Shown piece by piece: positions 45,430-54,332 of a stretch of DNA of 64,000 nucleotides. Made by a program: the position numbers and the translations under genes. Location: contig JAYRFK010000014.1 of assembly GCA_041908445.1 (NCBI GenBank), forward strand, positions 1-64,000, written 5' to 3'. The stretch's first letter is position 1. The number at the start of each line of letters is the position of its first letter. This stretch comes from JAEUJM01 sp041908445 (GTDB lineage Bacteria > Actinomycetota > Acidimicrobiia > Acidimicrobiales > DATDAH01). Under the pieces are notes generated by a model that was not told the origin of the DNA, ran no database searches, and worked only from the letters and a program-made list of their open reading frames with translations.

Positions 45430-46302
45430 ATGGATCGGTGGGGTGGCGCACGGGCGCGCGGCGTGCGCTCGGTCAAGCGCGCGCTCGAGCGCGGCGTCGC
45501 CGACGACCGCACGATCGCGGCCCGCAGCGTGCCGCTGCGCGCCGAGGAGGACGCCTTCGTCCTGCGTCGGGCGACCGTCCCGGCGGCGGGCGGGCCGTCG
45601 GACTGGGCGCTGCCGGACGCCGACCGGTGGGAGCTCGAGGACGAGCACGACCCGGCCGCCTACCTCGCGAGCGGCGAGCTCCACGCGACCACGGTCCGCG
45701 ACGCCGTGGCCCGCCACGGCCTCGCCCTCGGCCAGGGCCACCGCGTGCTCGAGTTCGGCTGCGGCTACGGCCGCGTCCTGCGGTGGTGGCCCCAGGTCGC
45801 CCCGGGGGTCGAGACGTGGGGCGCGGACCTCGTCGCCGAGCGCATCGCCTGGGGGCGGGCCCACCTGCCCGCCTCGTTCCGGCTCACCACCTGCACCACC
45901 GCGCCGCACCTGCCGTTCCCCGACGCCACCTTCGACCTCCTGTACGCCTGCTCGGTCATCCCCCACATCAGCGAGCTGGCCGACGCCTGGCTCCTGGAGC
46001 TGCGCCGGGTGCTCGTCCCGGGCGGGCTCGCCTACCTGACCGTGTACGACGAGAGCACGATCGCCGCCATCCGCCGGACCGGCGAGAGCCCGAACCTGCG
46101 GCGCGGCCTCGACGACCTCGAGGCGCGCGCCGGCGCGGTCGCCGACGACTTCGACGTGATCGTGCTCAACCGCCGACCGGGTGGCGCCCAGGTCTTCTAC
46201 GGCCAGGACTACCTCGAGCGGGTGTGGGGCGGCTGGTTCGACGTCCTCGAGCGCCGGCCCGAGGACTTCCACGTCCAGACCGCGATGGTGCTGCGCCGGT
46301 GA
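45430..46302 (+). CDS. Class I SAM-dependent methyltransferase
   Basis: A 290-residue methyltransferase with motif I VLEFGCGYGRVLRWW, a WGADLVAERIAW second strand, LLYACSVIPHISELADAWLLEL and LRRVLVPGGLAYLTVYD. The FGCGYGR and IPHI segments match a methyltransferase group of surface polysaccharide clusters. An N-terminal basic region of about 60 residues precedes the fold. ATG 45430 follows a CCGGGGC stretch; an in-frame ATG at 45418 is the alternative. Its stop overlaps the GTG of the two-domain oxidoreductase by 4 bases, so it begins the long plus-strand array operon. Confidence 0.82.
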   Translation: MDRWGGARARGVRSVKRALERGVADDRTIAARSVPLRAEEDAFVLRRATVPAAGGPSDWALPDADRWELEDEHDPAAYLASGELHATTVRDAVARHGLALGQGHRVLEFGCGYGRVLRWWPQVAPGVETWGADLVAERIAWGRAHLPASFRLTTCTTAPHLPFPDATFDLLYACSVIPHISELADAWLLELRRVLVPGGLAYLTVYDESTIAAIRRTGESPNLRRGLDDLEARAGAVADDFDVIVLNRRPGGAQVFYGQDYLERVWGGWFDVLERRPEDFHVQTAMVLRR

Positions 46303-48458
46303 GGCAGGTCGTCCAGTCCGTCCGCGACGGCCGCCTGCGGGTCGCCGACCTGCCCCGGCCGTCGATCGGCCCCACCGAGGTCCTGGTCGCGCCCACCCAC
46401 TCGGTGGTGTCGGCCGGCACCGAGCGGGCGGTCCGCCACCTCGCCTCCTCGTCGCTGGTCGCCAAGGCCCGCGCCCGGCCCGACCTGGCCCGCAAGGTGC
46501 TGCGCCGGGCCCGCACCGAGGGCCTGGTGCGCACGGCGCGCTCGGTCCGCGACCGCCTCGACCAGGACATGCCCCTCGGCTACTCGTCGGCGGGCCGGGT
46601 CGTCGAGGTCGGCGAGTGGGCCAGCGGCCTCGCGGTCGGCGACCTGGTGGCCGCCGCCGGCGCCGGCCACGCCGAGCTCCAGGTCGTCGCCGCGCCGCTG
46701 GCCGTGGCGCTGCCGCCCGGCGTCGACCCCGCCCACGCCGCCTTCGGCGCGCTCGGCACGGTCGCGCTCAACGGCCTCCGCCTGGCCGAGGTCGGCCCCG
46801 GCAGCCGGGTGGCGGTCATCGGGCTCGGTCTGCTCGGGCGCCTCACCGCCCGCCTGGCCCGGGCCGCGGGGTGCGAGGTCGTGGCCCTCGAGGTCTCGGC
46901 CGCCGCACTCGAGCGTCACGAGCCGTCGGTCGAGCTGGCCCTCGTCGACGACGGCGACCCGACCACGGCCGCGGTGCTGGACTGGTCCCGCGGTCGCGGC
47001 GTGGACGCCGTGCTCGTCACCGCCGCCTCCCGCTCCGCCGACCCGCTGGTGCGCGCCCCGAGCCTGAGCCGGGACCGGGCCACGGTGGTGCTCGTCGGCG
47101 ACGTGCCGATCCACCTGGCCCGCACCCCGCTGTACGAGAAGGAGCTCACCCTGCGGGTGGCCCGCAGCTACGGCCCCGGCCGCTACGACCCGCTCTTCGA
47201 GGACGCCGCCGTCGACTACCCGGTGGGCCACGTGCCCTGGACGGCCCGCCGCAACCTCGAGGCCTTCGTCGATCTCCTCGCCGCCGGCTCGCTCGACGTC
47301 GCCGACCTCGTCACCCACACCTTCCCGATCGCCGAGGCCGAGGCCGCCTACGCGGTGCTCGAGGACAAGGTCGCCGCCCCGCTGGCGATCCAGCTCGTGT
47401 ACCCCGAGGCGGAGCACGTCGCGCCCCGGCCCGCCCCCGTGCCCCCGCCCGCCCGCACGGGTCGCTCCCGGGCGCCGGAGCGGCCCCGGGTCGCCCTCGT
47501 CGGGGCCGGCACGTTCGTGCGGGCCACGCTGCTGCCCGCGCTCGCCGACGCCGGCCTGGACGTGGCCGTGGTGGCCTCGGCCGGCGGCGTCTCGGCCGAG
47601 CGCCTCGCCGAGCGGCTCGGTGCCCGCCAGGTGACCACCGACGAGGCCCTCACCACGGACGAGGCGGACCTCGTCATCGTGGCCACCCGCCACGACACGC
47701 ACGCCGCCCTCGCCGCCCAGGCGCTGGCGGCGGGGCGCGACGTCCTGTGCGAGAAGCCCCTCGCCCTCGACGAGGAGGGCCTCGACGCGGTCGTGTCCGC
47801 GTGGCGGGCGGGCGGGGGCCTGCTCGCGGTGGGGTTCAACCGTCGCCACAGCGAGGCGGTCGCCGTCGTGCGGTCGGCGCTCGGCGCGGGCCCGTCGCCC
47901 CTCACCGTCACCTACCGGGTGGCCGCCGACCCCACGCCGCCGGGGCACTGGTACGGCGACCGGGCCCAGGGCGGCCGCCTGCTCGGCGAGGTCTGCCACT
48001 TCGTCGACACCTGCGGCGCGCTCGTCGGCCACCCCGCGGTGTCGGTCACGGCCCAGGCCGCGGTCACCGGCCGCGAGCTGCTCCTGGCCGAGGACCTCGT
48101 CCTCACGGTGCGCTACGCGGACGACTCCCTCGCCACGATCACCTACACCACCGGGGGCACCCCGGGCATGGCCAAGGAGCGGGTGGAGGTGCTCGGCGGC
48201 GGGCGGTCGGCGCTGATCGACGACTTCGGCGCCGTGGTGGTGGACGGGCGCGAGGTCCACCTGACCCGTCCGGGCAAGGGCCACGCGGACCTGCTCGCGG
48301 GCGTGCGCCGCGGCCTCGTCGAGGGCGTCGCGGTCGACACCGAGGCCGCCATCCACACCACGGCCACGGTGTTCGCCGCGGTCGCCTCGTTGACCACGGG
48401 CGCCACCGCGGATCCAGCGGCCTTCACGCCCGGCCCGCCCAGCACCCCCGCCGCCTGA
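46299..48458 (+). CDS. Bi-domain oxidoreductase: MDR-type dehydrogenase fused to Gfo/Idh/MocA
   Basis: This 719-residue fusion has an N-terminal MDR (zinc-alcohol-dehydrogenase-like) domain (about 1-368) with SAGTERAVRHL, MPLGYSSAGRVVEVG and the nucleotide-binding VAVIGLGLLGRLTARLA, then a Pro/Arg-rich linker (about 370-397) and a Gfo/Idh/MocA domain with VALVGAGTFVRATLLPAL, the EKP motif (485-487) and a catalytic-type CHFVD (H567, D570). The two domains may carry out successive redox steps on one sugar substrate, such as oxidation then reduction during epimerisation or deoxygenation. Such fusions are known mainly from polysaccharide loci. GTG 46299 overlaps the methyltransferase stop; four bases separate it from the first array GT. 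Confidence 0.87.
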   Translation: MRQVVQSVRDGRLRVADLPRPSIGPTEVLVAPTHSVVSAGTERAVRHLASSSLVAKARARPDLARKVLRRARTEGLVRTARSVRDRLDQDMPLGYSSAGRVVEVGEWASGLAVGDLVAAAGAGHAELQVVAAPLAVALPPGVDPAHAAFGALGTVALNGLRLAEVGPGSRVAVIGLGLLGRLTARLARAAGCEVVALEVSAAALERHEPSVELALVDDGDPTTAAVLDWSRGRGVDAVLVTAASRSADPLVRAPSLSRDRATVVLVGDVPIHLARTPLYEKELTLRVARSYGPGRYDPLFEDAAVDYPVGHVPWTARRNLEAFVDLLAAGSLDVADLVTHTFPIAEAEAAYAVLEDKVAAPLAIQLVYPEAEHVAPRPAPVPPPARTGRSRAPERPRVALVGAGTFVRATLLPALADAGLDVAVVASAGGVSAERLAERLGARQVTTDEALTTDEADLVIVATRHDTHAALAAQALAAGRDVLCEKPLALDEEGLDAVVSAWRAGGGLLAVGFNRRHSEAVAVVRSALGAGPSPLTVTYRVAADPTPPGHWYGDRAQGGRLLGEVCHFVDTCGALVGHPAVSVTAQAAVTGRELLLAEDLVLTVRYADDSLATITYTTGGTPGMAKERVEVLGGGRSALIDDFGAVVVDGREVHLTRPGKGHADLLAGVRRGLVEGVAVDTEAAIHTTATVFAAVASLTTGATADPAAFTPGPPSTPAA

Positions 48459-48462
48459 CGCC

Positions 48463-49668
48463 GTGGCCCCTCGCCTGCTCGCGGTCTCCCACGACGCGTC
48501 CCGCACCGGCGCGCCGGCCATGCTCGTGCACTTCCTGCGCTGGGTGCACGAGCACCGCCCGGGGGCCCTCGACGTCGAGGTCGTGCTGCTCCGCGGCGGG
48601 CCGCTCCAGGCCGACTTCGGGGCCTTCGGGCGGGTGAGCGTCCTCGCGCCGGCCGACCGCTGGACCAAGCCGGAGATCGCCGCGCTCGGGTTGCGCAAGG
48701 TCGGCCTGCCCGGCGCCGCCGACCGGGCCGCCACCGCCCGGCTGCGGGCGCGCCTCGCCCGCACGCGCGGCCACGACGTGGTCTGGCTGAACAGCGTCGC
48801 CAGCGCGCCGGTCCTGCGGGGCCTGCCGACCGCGGCGGGGCAGCAGGTGCTCACCGCGGTGCACGAGCTCGACCAGGTGCTCGACGTCGTCGCCCCCGGC
48901 GACTGGCAGGCGCTGGTGGCGCGCACGGACCGCTTCCTCGCAGGGGCCGACGGCATCGCCGAGAACCTCCTGCGCCGGCCCGACGTCGACCCGGCCCGGG
49001 TGCGGGTCGGCCACGAGTTCATCGACGTGCGCCGCGAGATCGACGGCACGGCCCGGCCCGAGGGCGCCGACGGGGTCGCGCTGCGGCACCGCCTCGGCAT
49101 CCCCGAGGACGCCTTCGTCGTCGGCGGCTGCGGGCCGACCGCGTGGCGCAAGGCGCCCGACCTCTTCCTGCGCCTCGGCGTGGCCCTGCGCCACCACGAG
49201 GACGCGGCGGGCGGCCGACCCGTCCACCTGGTGTGGATCGGCGGCCCCGTGGACGGCGTGAAGTTCGCCCCCCTCGCGCACGACCTCCGCTCCGCCCGGC
49301 TCGGCGACGTCGTCCACTTCATCGGCCCCCAGCAGGACCTCACCGAGCCGTTCGCCATGTTCGACGCCTTCGCCCTCACCTCGCGCGAGGACGCCCTGCC
49401 CCTCGTGTGCCTCGAGGCGGCCCGCGCGGGCCGGCCCGTCCTGGCCTTCGACAACACCTGCCTGGCCGAGGTCTTCCGCGACGGCGAGGGCGTGTTCGTG
49501 CCGTTCCTCGACGTGGACGCCATGGCCGCGCGGATCGCCCGGTGGGCCGGCGCGCCGGCCGAGGCACGCGCCATGGGGGAGCGGGCCCGGGCCAGGGTCC
49601 TCGACGCCTTCGACGTGGCCGTCGGTGCGCCGCGCTGGTGGGCGGAGCTCGAGGAGCTGCTCCCGTGA
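48463..49668 (+). CDS. Array GT4 glycosyltransferase 1
   Basis: The 401-residue first member of the tandem family. It keeps the full signature set: SHDASRTGAPAMLVHFLRWV at the N-terminus, the AVHELDQVLD block, AWRKAPDLFLRLG (W228-R-K230) and SREDALPLVCLEAARAG (S307 onward) with the GT4 donor glutamates. The FDNTCLAEVF segment after the donor block departs from the FDNGGMAEL form of its relatives. It begins four bases after the oxidoreductase and is followed by array member 2 with a 4-base GTGA overlap. A retaining cytoplasmic transferase; sugar and acceptor unknown. Confidence 0.88.
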   Translation: MAPRLLAVSHDASRTGAPAMLVHFLRWVHEHRPGALDVEVVLLRGGPLQADFGAFGRVSVLAPADRWTKPEIAALGLRKVGLPGAADRAATARLRARLARTRGHDVVWLNSVASAPVLRGLPTAAGQQVLTAVHELDQVLDVVAPGDWQALVARTDRFLAGADGIAENLLRRPDVDPARVRVGHEFIDVRREIDGTARPEGADGVALRHRLGIPEDAFVVGGCGPTAWRKAPDLFLRLGVALRHHEDAAGGRPVHLVWIGGPVDGVKFAPLAHDLRSARLGDVVHFIGPQQDLTEPFAMFDAFALTSREDALPLVCLEAARAGRPVLAFDNTCLAEVFRDGEGVFVPFLDVDAMAARIARWAGAPAEARAMGERARARVLDAFDVAVGAPRWWAELEELLP

Positions 49669-50873
49669 GCGCCCGGCGGCCCCGCGTCCTGTTCGTCTCG
49701 CACCAGGCCACCCGGACGGGCGCGCCCGCCGTCCTGCTGTCGTTCCTGCGCTGGCTGGCCGAGCACGGCGAGGTGGACGCCGAGGTCCTCCTCTGGCGCG
49801 ACGGCCCCACCGAGGCGGCCTTCCGGGCCGTCGCCCCGGTCCACGTGGCCGGCCGCCTCGACCGTGGCAGCCGCGTCGAGCTGCTCGAGCGCAACCTGCC
49901 CGTCGTGGGCCTCGGCGGGGTGGCCGATCGCCTGCGGCGCGCCCGGCTCCGGCCGCGGCTGAAGGACCTGACCGGCTACGACCTCTACTGGCTCAACTGC
50001 GCGGAGGCGGCCCACTGCCTCGACCACCTGCCGGCGGTGGACGGGCTCGTCGTCTCCCACGTGCACGAGCTGGGGATGGCCATCGCCTTCGCCCTGCCCG
50101 ACCCCGCCGAGCGGGCGCGGTGGCTCGACCGGACGGACCACTTCGTCGCCGTCGCGGACCGGGTGCGCGACAACCTGGTCGACCACGAGGGGGTCGACCC
50201 GGCGACGGTGTCCCGGCACTACGAGTTCGTCGACGCCGACGTCGTCACCGCCCCGCCGCGCACGCCCGCCGCCGAGCTGCGGGCCGCCCTCGGCATCCCC
50301 GAGGGGGCGCCGCTGGTGGGGGCGGCGGGCACCCAGGAGTGGCGCAAGGGCACCGACCTGTTTCTGCAGCTCGCCCGGCGCCTCGAGCACCACCCGTCGG
50401 GCCCCGTCCACCTGGTCTGGGTCGGCGGGGGCTCGGCGACGGTCGAGATCGAACGCCTGGCCCACGACCTCGCCGAGACCGGCCTCGCCGACCGGGTGCA
50501 CTTCGTCGGCGAGCAGGCCCACGCCGTCGACTGGTACCGCGCCCTCGACGTCCTCGTGCTCACCTCCCGGGAGGACCCGTACCCGCTGGTGTGCCTGGAG
50601 GCGGGCCTGGTCGGCACGCCCGTCGTCTCGTTCGACAACGGCGGCATGGCCGAGCTGCTCGACGGCGAGAACGGCCTGATCGTGCCCGCGCTCGACGTCG
50701 AGGCCATGGCCGTCGCGGTGGGCGACCTCCTCGACGACCCGGCCCGTCGGGCCCGGATGGGTGAGCGCCTGGCGGCCGACGTGGCCGCCCGCCACGACAC
50801 CGCGGTGGCCGCGCCGGCACTGTACGAGTTGCTCCTCGACCTGCTCGCCGGCCGCCGGCCGGCCCCGTCGTGA
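49665..50873 (+). CDS. Array GT4 glycosyltransferase 2
   Basis: A 402-residue canonical member: SHQATRTGAPAVLLSFLRWL, VHELGMAIAF, EWRKGTDLFLQLA (W226) and SREDPYPLVCLEAGLVG (S301). The middle RHYEFVDADVV is also shared with members 3, 9 and 10 in related form. GTG start overlaps member 1 by 4 bases. All expected donor-site residues are present, so activity is likely. Downstream, member 3 either overlaps it by 4 bases or starts 41 bases later from an internal promoter, making this the only doubtful junction of the array. Confidence 0.88.
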   Translation: MSARRPRVLFVSHQATRTGAPAVLLSFLRWLAEHGEVDAEVLLWRDGPTEAAFRAVAPVHVAGRLDRGSRVELLERNLPVVGLGGVADRLRRARLRPRLKDLTGYDLYWLNCAEAAHCLDHLPAVDGLVVSHVHELGMAIAFALPDPAERARWLDRTDHFVAVADRVRDNLVDHEGVDPATVSRHYEFVDADVVTAPPRTPAAELRAALGIPEGAPLVGAAGTQEWRKGTDLFLQLARRLEHHPSGPVHLVWVGGGSATVEIERLAHDLAETGLADRVHFVGEQAHAVDWYRALDVLVLTSREDPYPLVCLEAGLVGTPVVSFDNGGMAELLDGENGLIVPALDVEAMAVAVGDLLDDPARRARMGERLAADVAARHDTAVAAPALYELLLDLLAGRRPAPS

Positions 50874-50900
50874 GCGGTGGCGGGGCCGAGCGGCCCTCCT

Positions 50901-50914
50901 TACACTCGCCCGCC
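50901..50914 (+). promoter_or_regulatory. Possible internal leaderless promoter inside the array operon
   Basis: TACACT at 50901-50906 ends 8 bases before an in-frame GTG at 50915. Hexamer and spacing match the first genes of the other transcription units, so part of the array may be transcribed independently from here. Confidence 0.45.
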
Positions 50915-52108
50915 GTGGATCCACGGGGCCGGGGCACGGTGCTCTTCTGCACCCACTCGGGCGACCGGGTGGGCCCCCCGATGATCCTGCTCGACCTCCT
51001 GCGGTGGATCTCGGCCAACACCGACCTGCGCTTCGAGGTCCTCCTCTGGTCCACCGGTGCCCTGCGCCCGGAGTTCGAGGCGCTGGCGCCCGTGCACGAC
51101 GCGGACGAGTTGCGGCTGGGCCCGCTGGCCGCGCTGGCGGAGCGCCTGGAGGGGCGCACCCCCGGTGGGGCAGTCGCCGAGCGCCTGGCCGCCGCCGCCC
51201 GCTGGCTGGCCGACCTGCCCCTGCGGTGGTCGCTGTGGCGCATCCGGGGCCTGCGCACGGTCGTCGTGGTCTCGATCGGCCCGAACGACTACCTGCGCCT
51301 GCTCCGCCCCCGGCGGCCCCGGGTGGTGACCATGGCCCTCGAGCTCGGGCTGCAGCTCGTGCACCTCGACGACAACGACGGCCGGTTGCGCCGCGAGACC
51401 GACCGGTTCGTGGCGGGCATGCCGGTCATCCGCCAGGCGCTGATCGAGGACTTCGGGATCGCGCCCGAGCGGGTCGAGGTGGCCCGCGAGTTCGTGAACA
51501 CCACGCCGCCGCCCCCGGTGGCCGAGGTGCGACGCGAGGACCTCGGCATCCCCGACGACGCGGTCGTGGTCGGCTCGGCCGGGGTCATGGAGTGGCGCAA
51601 GGCGCCCGAGTACTTCGTGCAACTGGCCAAGGCGGCCGAGGCCCAGGCCCCGGGCGTGCCCCTGCACTTCGTGTGGATCGGCGGCGACGACCAGGGCTAC
51701 GCCGCCCGCCTCGCCGACGAGGTGGCCCGCGCCGGCCTCGGCGGCCGGGTGCACTTCCCCGGCCGCCAGTCGAACCCCTGGGACTGGTTCCGGCTGTTCG
51801 ACCTGTTCGTGCTGACCTCGCGCGAGGACGCCTTCCCCCTCGTCTGCCTGGAGAACGCGTCGGTCGGCAACCCGGTGGTCTGCTTCGACACCGGCGGCAT
51901 GCCGGAGTTCGTGGGCGCCGACGAGTGCGGGGCGGTGGCGCCCTTCCCCGACGTCGAAGCCATGGCCGCACGGGTGGTGGAGCTCGCCCGGGACGCCGAC
52001 GACCGCCGCCGCCGCGGTGACCTCGGCACGACCCGCGTCCAGGAGCGCTACGACGTGTCGGTGTGCGCCCCCCTCTGGTACGAGGCGATGGAGCCCCTCT
52101 TCCCGTGA
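50915..52108 (+). CDS. Array GT4 glycosyltransferase 3
   Basis: Read from GTG 50915 this is a 397-residue protein; a GTG at 50870 in the same frame would add 15 residues and overlap member 2 by 4 bases. I prefer 50915 because TACACT lies 8 bases upstream and family similarity begins just after it. The N-terminal motif is altered (THSGDRVGPPMILLDLLRWI instead of the usual RTGAP form) and the VHEL block reads ALELGLQLVHL. The C-terminal half is canonical: EWRKAPEYFVQLA (W227) and SREDAFPLVCLENASVG (S302). It is probably active but may bind a different acceptor. Confidence 0.84.
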   Translation: MDPRGRGTVLFCTHSGDRVGPPMILLDLLRWISANTDLRFEVLLWSTGALRPEFEALAPVHDADELRLGPLAALAERLEGRTPGGAVAERLAAAARWLADLPLRWSLWRIRGLRTVVVVSIGPNDYLRLLRPRRPRVVTMALELGLQLVHLDDNDGRLRRETDRFVAGMPVIRQALIEDFGIAPERVEVAREFVNTTPPPPVAEVRREDLGIPDDAVVVGSAGVMEWRKAPEYFVQLAKAAEAQAPGVPLHFVWIGGDDQGYAARLADEVARAGLGGRVHFPGRQSNPWDWFRLFDLFVLTSREDAFPLVCLENASVGNPVVCFDTGGMPEFVGADECGAVAPFPDVEAMAARVVELARDADDRRRRGDLGTTRVQERYDVSVCAPLWYEAMEPLFP

Positions 52109-53283
52109 CCGACGACCCCTTCCGCCTGCTCGTGCTCGCCCCCGACGCGTCGGCCACCCCGCCGACCGACGGGTTGCTCGCCCTGCTCGACGCCGGTGCC
52201 GGGCCCGGCGCCGAGGTCGTGCTGTGGGCCGGGGGCGAGCGCCTCGACGACCTCCGTGCCCGCGCCCGGGTGGGGGTGGTCACCGACCTGGCCCCGCGCA
52301 GCGCCGGCGCCCTGGTCGAGAAGGCGCTGCTGCGGGTCGGTGCGAAGCCGGCCGGCCACGCCGTGCGCCGCCGCCGGCTCGGCGTCAGCCCCTGGGGCCG
52401 CCGGCCGCCGGGCGCCGTGCTCGTGACCGACCCCGCGGCGGCGCCCCTGCTGCGCCACCTCCCGGACCCGGCCGGTGCCCCCGTGTGGGTGGTGGTGCCG
52501 GCGGGCGAGCTCACCGACGCCCGCCCCGCCCAGATCAGCGACGCCGACCTCGACCGCCTGCTGGCCCGGGCCGACCGCTTCCTCGTCGAGGCCGACGACT
52601 CCTGGTCGCACCTGGTCGACACGCTCCACGTCGATCCCGCCCGGCTGGAGCCCGTCGGGGTGCCCTCGCTCGACGAGCTCCCCGCCCCACCGGGGGAGGA
52701 GCGGCTGGCGGGGTGGCGCGAGCGCCTCGGCCTGGCCGCCGGTCGCCCCGTCGTCGTCGGTTCGGGCCCGCTCGTCTGGGACGGTGGCACCGACCTCTTC
52801 GTGCGCCTGGCGTGGATCCTCCGGGAGCGGCTGGGCCAGGACGCGGCCTTCGTCTGGGTCGGCCCGCCGGGGGAGGCCCTCGAGCTCACCCAGCTGCGCC
52901 ACGACATCGACCACATGGGCCTGGCCGAGGACGTCCACCTGCTGCTCGGGCCCGACGACGGCGAGGCGCTGTGGCTGGGCGACGTCCACGTCGTCACCAG
53001 CCGCCTGCCCGAGACGGTGGGGCTGCACCGGCCCGCGGCCTCGCGAGGCCAGGCCCTCGTGGGCTGGGAGGCCGCCGGCCTGCGCCGCTTCACCGGGGAC
53101 GACGCCGGCCGCCTCGTCGGGTTCCTCGACCTCGCCGGCCTCGCGGGGGCCGTCGCCGACGTGCTCGACGACGACGCCGCCCGCGCTGACCTCGGACGGC
53201 GGGGCCTCGAGCGCTTCCGTGCCTGGCACGTCCGCCCCGACCACGCCGCCGCGGTCCTCGAGCGGCTCCGCGAGGGCCCTTGA
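52105..53283 (+). CDS. Array GT4-like protein 4, divergent (motif-less)
   Basis: The 392-residue product aligns with its neighbours by length, by WVGPPGEALELTQLRHDIDHMGLAEDVHLLLG and by ADRFLVEADDSWSHLV, but the key motifs are gone. RTGAP is replaced by PDASATPPTDG, WRKGPDLF by VWDGGTDLF, and SREDPFPLVCLE by SRLPETVGLHRPAASRG, so the donor-site E-x7-E is missing. It shares a GRARP-like insert (ALVEKALLRVGAKPAG, then RRRRLGVSPWG) with members 7 and 8. It is open, overlaps both neighbours by 4 bases, and is therefore translated. It may be a catalytically dead partner or a diverged enzyme. Confidence 0.78.
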   Translation: MTDDPFRLLVLAPDASATPPTDGLLALLDAGAGPGAEVVLWAGGERLDDLRARARVGVVTDLAPRSAGALVEKALLRVGAKPAGHAVRRRRLGVSPWGRRPPGAVLVTDPAAAPLLRHLPDPAGAPVWVVVPAGELTDARPAQISDADLDRLLARADRFLVEADDSWSHLVDTLHVDPARLEPVGVPSLDELPAPPGEERLAGWRERLGLAAGRPVVVGSGPLVWDGGTDLFVRLAWILRERLGQDAAFVWVGPPGEALELTQLRHDIDHMGLAEDVHLLLGPDDGEALWLGDVHVVTSRLPETVGLHRPAASRGQALVGWEAAGLRRFTGDDAGRLVGFLDLAGLAGAVADVLDDDAARADLGRRGLERFRAWHVRPDHAAAVLERLREGP

Positions 53284-54332
53284 GCGCGCCGCGGCTGCTC
53301 TTCGTGTCGCACAACGCCAGCCGCAGCGGGGCGCCCCTGCTCCTGCTCCAATTCCAGCGCTGGTTGCGGCGCCACACCGACGCCGACGTGGCGACCGTGC
53401 TGCTCGACGGCGGCCCGCTCACCGGCGCCTTCACCGAGGTGGGGCCCGTCCTCGGCCACGCGGACCTCGCCACCGCCGAGGCCGACCTCGTGTACCTCAA
53501 CACGGTGGGCAGCGCGCCCGCGCTGCACGAGCTCCCCGACGGCCCCCGGGTCGTCTGCCACGTCCACGAGCTCGACTACGCACTGACCCACTGGATCACC
53601 GAGGCCGACCGCGCCGCGATGCGCGAGCGGGTCGACCGCTTCGTCGTGGTGTCCGATCTCGTGCGCGAGGCCCTCGTGCGCTGCGTGGCGGTCGACCCCG
53701 ACCGGGTCGTCCGCCACTACGGCTTCGTGGACGTCGAGCAGGTGCGCGCCGCGGGGGCCGGCCCCCGCCATCCCGGCCTGCCGCCCGCCCCCGTGATCGG
53801 CACCTCGGGGACCACCGAGTGGCGCAAGGCGCCGGACCTGTTCGTCGCGCTCGCCGGGGCGGTCCGCCGGGCCGGGGTGGCAGCCCGGTTCTGCTGGGTC
53901 GGGGGGTCCGCCACGGGCCCGGAGATCGACCCCGTCCTGGCCGACCGCGACCGGGCGGGCCTCGGCGGGGTGGTCGCCTTCGAGGGCGAGCACCCGGACG
54001 CCCCGCGGTGGTTCGCCGGCTACGACGCGTTCGCCCTGCTGTCGCGGGACGACCCCTTCCCGCTCACCTGCCTGGAGTGCGCCGCGCTGGGCGTGCCGGT
54101 CGTGGCCTTCGACAGCACGGGTGCGCGGGAGTTCCTGGCCGACGGCTGCGGCGTCGTGGTGGCGTACCCCGACGTCGAGGCCCTCGCCCGTGAGCTCGCG
54201 GACCTGCTCGACGACCCGGGGCGGCGGGACGCGCTCGTCGCCCGGGCCGCCGACCGGGTGCGCTCGGACCACGACCTGGCGGTCGCCGCCCCCCGCCTGC
54301 ACGCCGAGCTGCTGTCGGTCCTCGCGGCGTGA
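53280..54332 (+). CDS. Array GT4 glycosyltransferase 5
   Basis: A 350-residue canonical member, the shortest of the array. It has SHNASRSGAPLLLLQFQRWL, VHELDYALTHW, EWRKAPDLFVALA (W181) and SRDDPFPLTCLECAALG (S255), with one conservative E-to-D change in the SRED motif. The region between the N-terminal motif and VHEL is about 45 residues shorter than in its relatives, which may reshape the acceptor site. It starts with TTG overlapping the previous stop (TTGA), the only TTG start in the array. Confidence 0.86.
   Translation: MSAPRLLFVSHNASRSGAPLLLLQFQRWLRRHTDADVATVLLDGGPLTGAFTEVGPVLGHADLATAEADLVYLNTVGSAPALHELPDGPRVVCHVHELDYALTHWITEADRAAMRERVDRFVVVSDLVREALVRCVAVDPDRVVRHYGFVDVEQVRAAGAGPRHPGLPPAPVIGTSGTTEWRKAPDLFVALAGAVRRAGVAARFCWVGGSATGPEIDPVLADRDRAGLGGVVAFEGEHPDAPRWFAGYDAFALLSRDDPFPLTCLECAALGVPVVAFDSTGAREFLADGCGVVVAYPDVEALARELADLLDDPGRRDALVARAADRVRSDHDLAVAAPRLHAELLSVLAA

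Noticed and set aside
45396..45431. ATG at 45431 as start of the wecB-like gene
   Set aside because: It would cross the TAACGT -10 box and the divergent gene's start; family similarity begins at the GTG at 45395.
46209..50924. A 1571-codon open frame on the minus strand opposite the oxidoreductase and first array genes
   Set aside because: It is an antisense shadow caused by high GC: low-complexity Arg/Gly/Ala/His composition, no motif, and the plus strand carries clear coupled genes with conserved domains.
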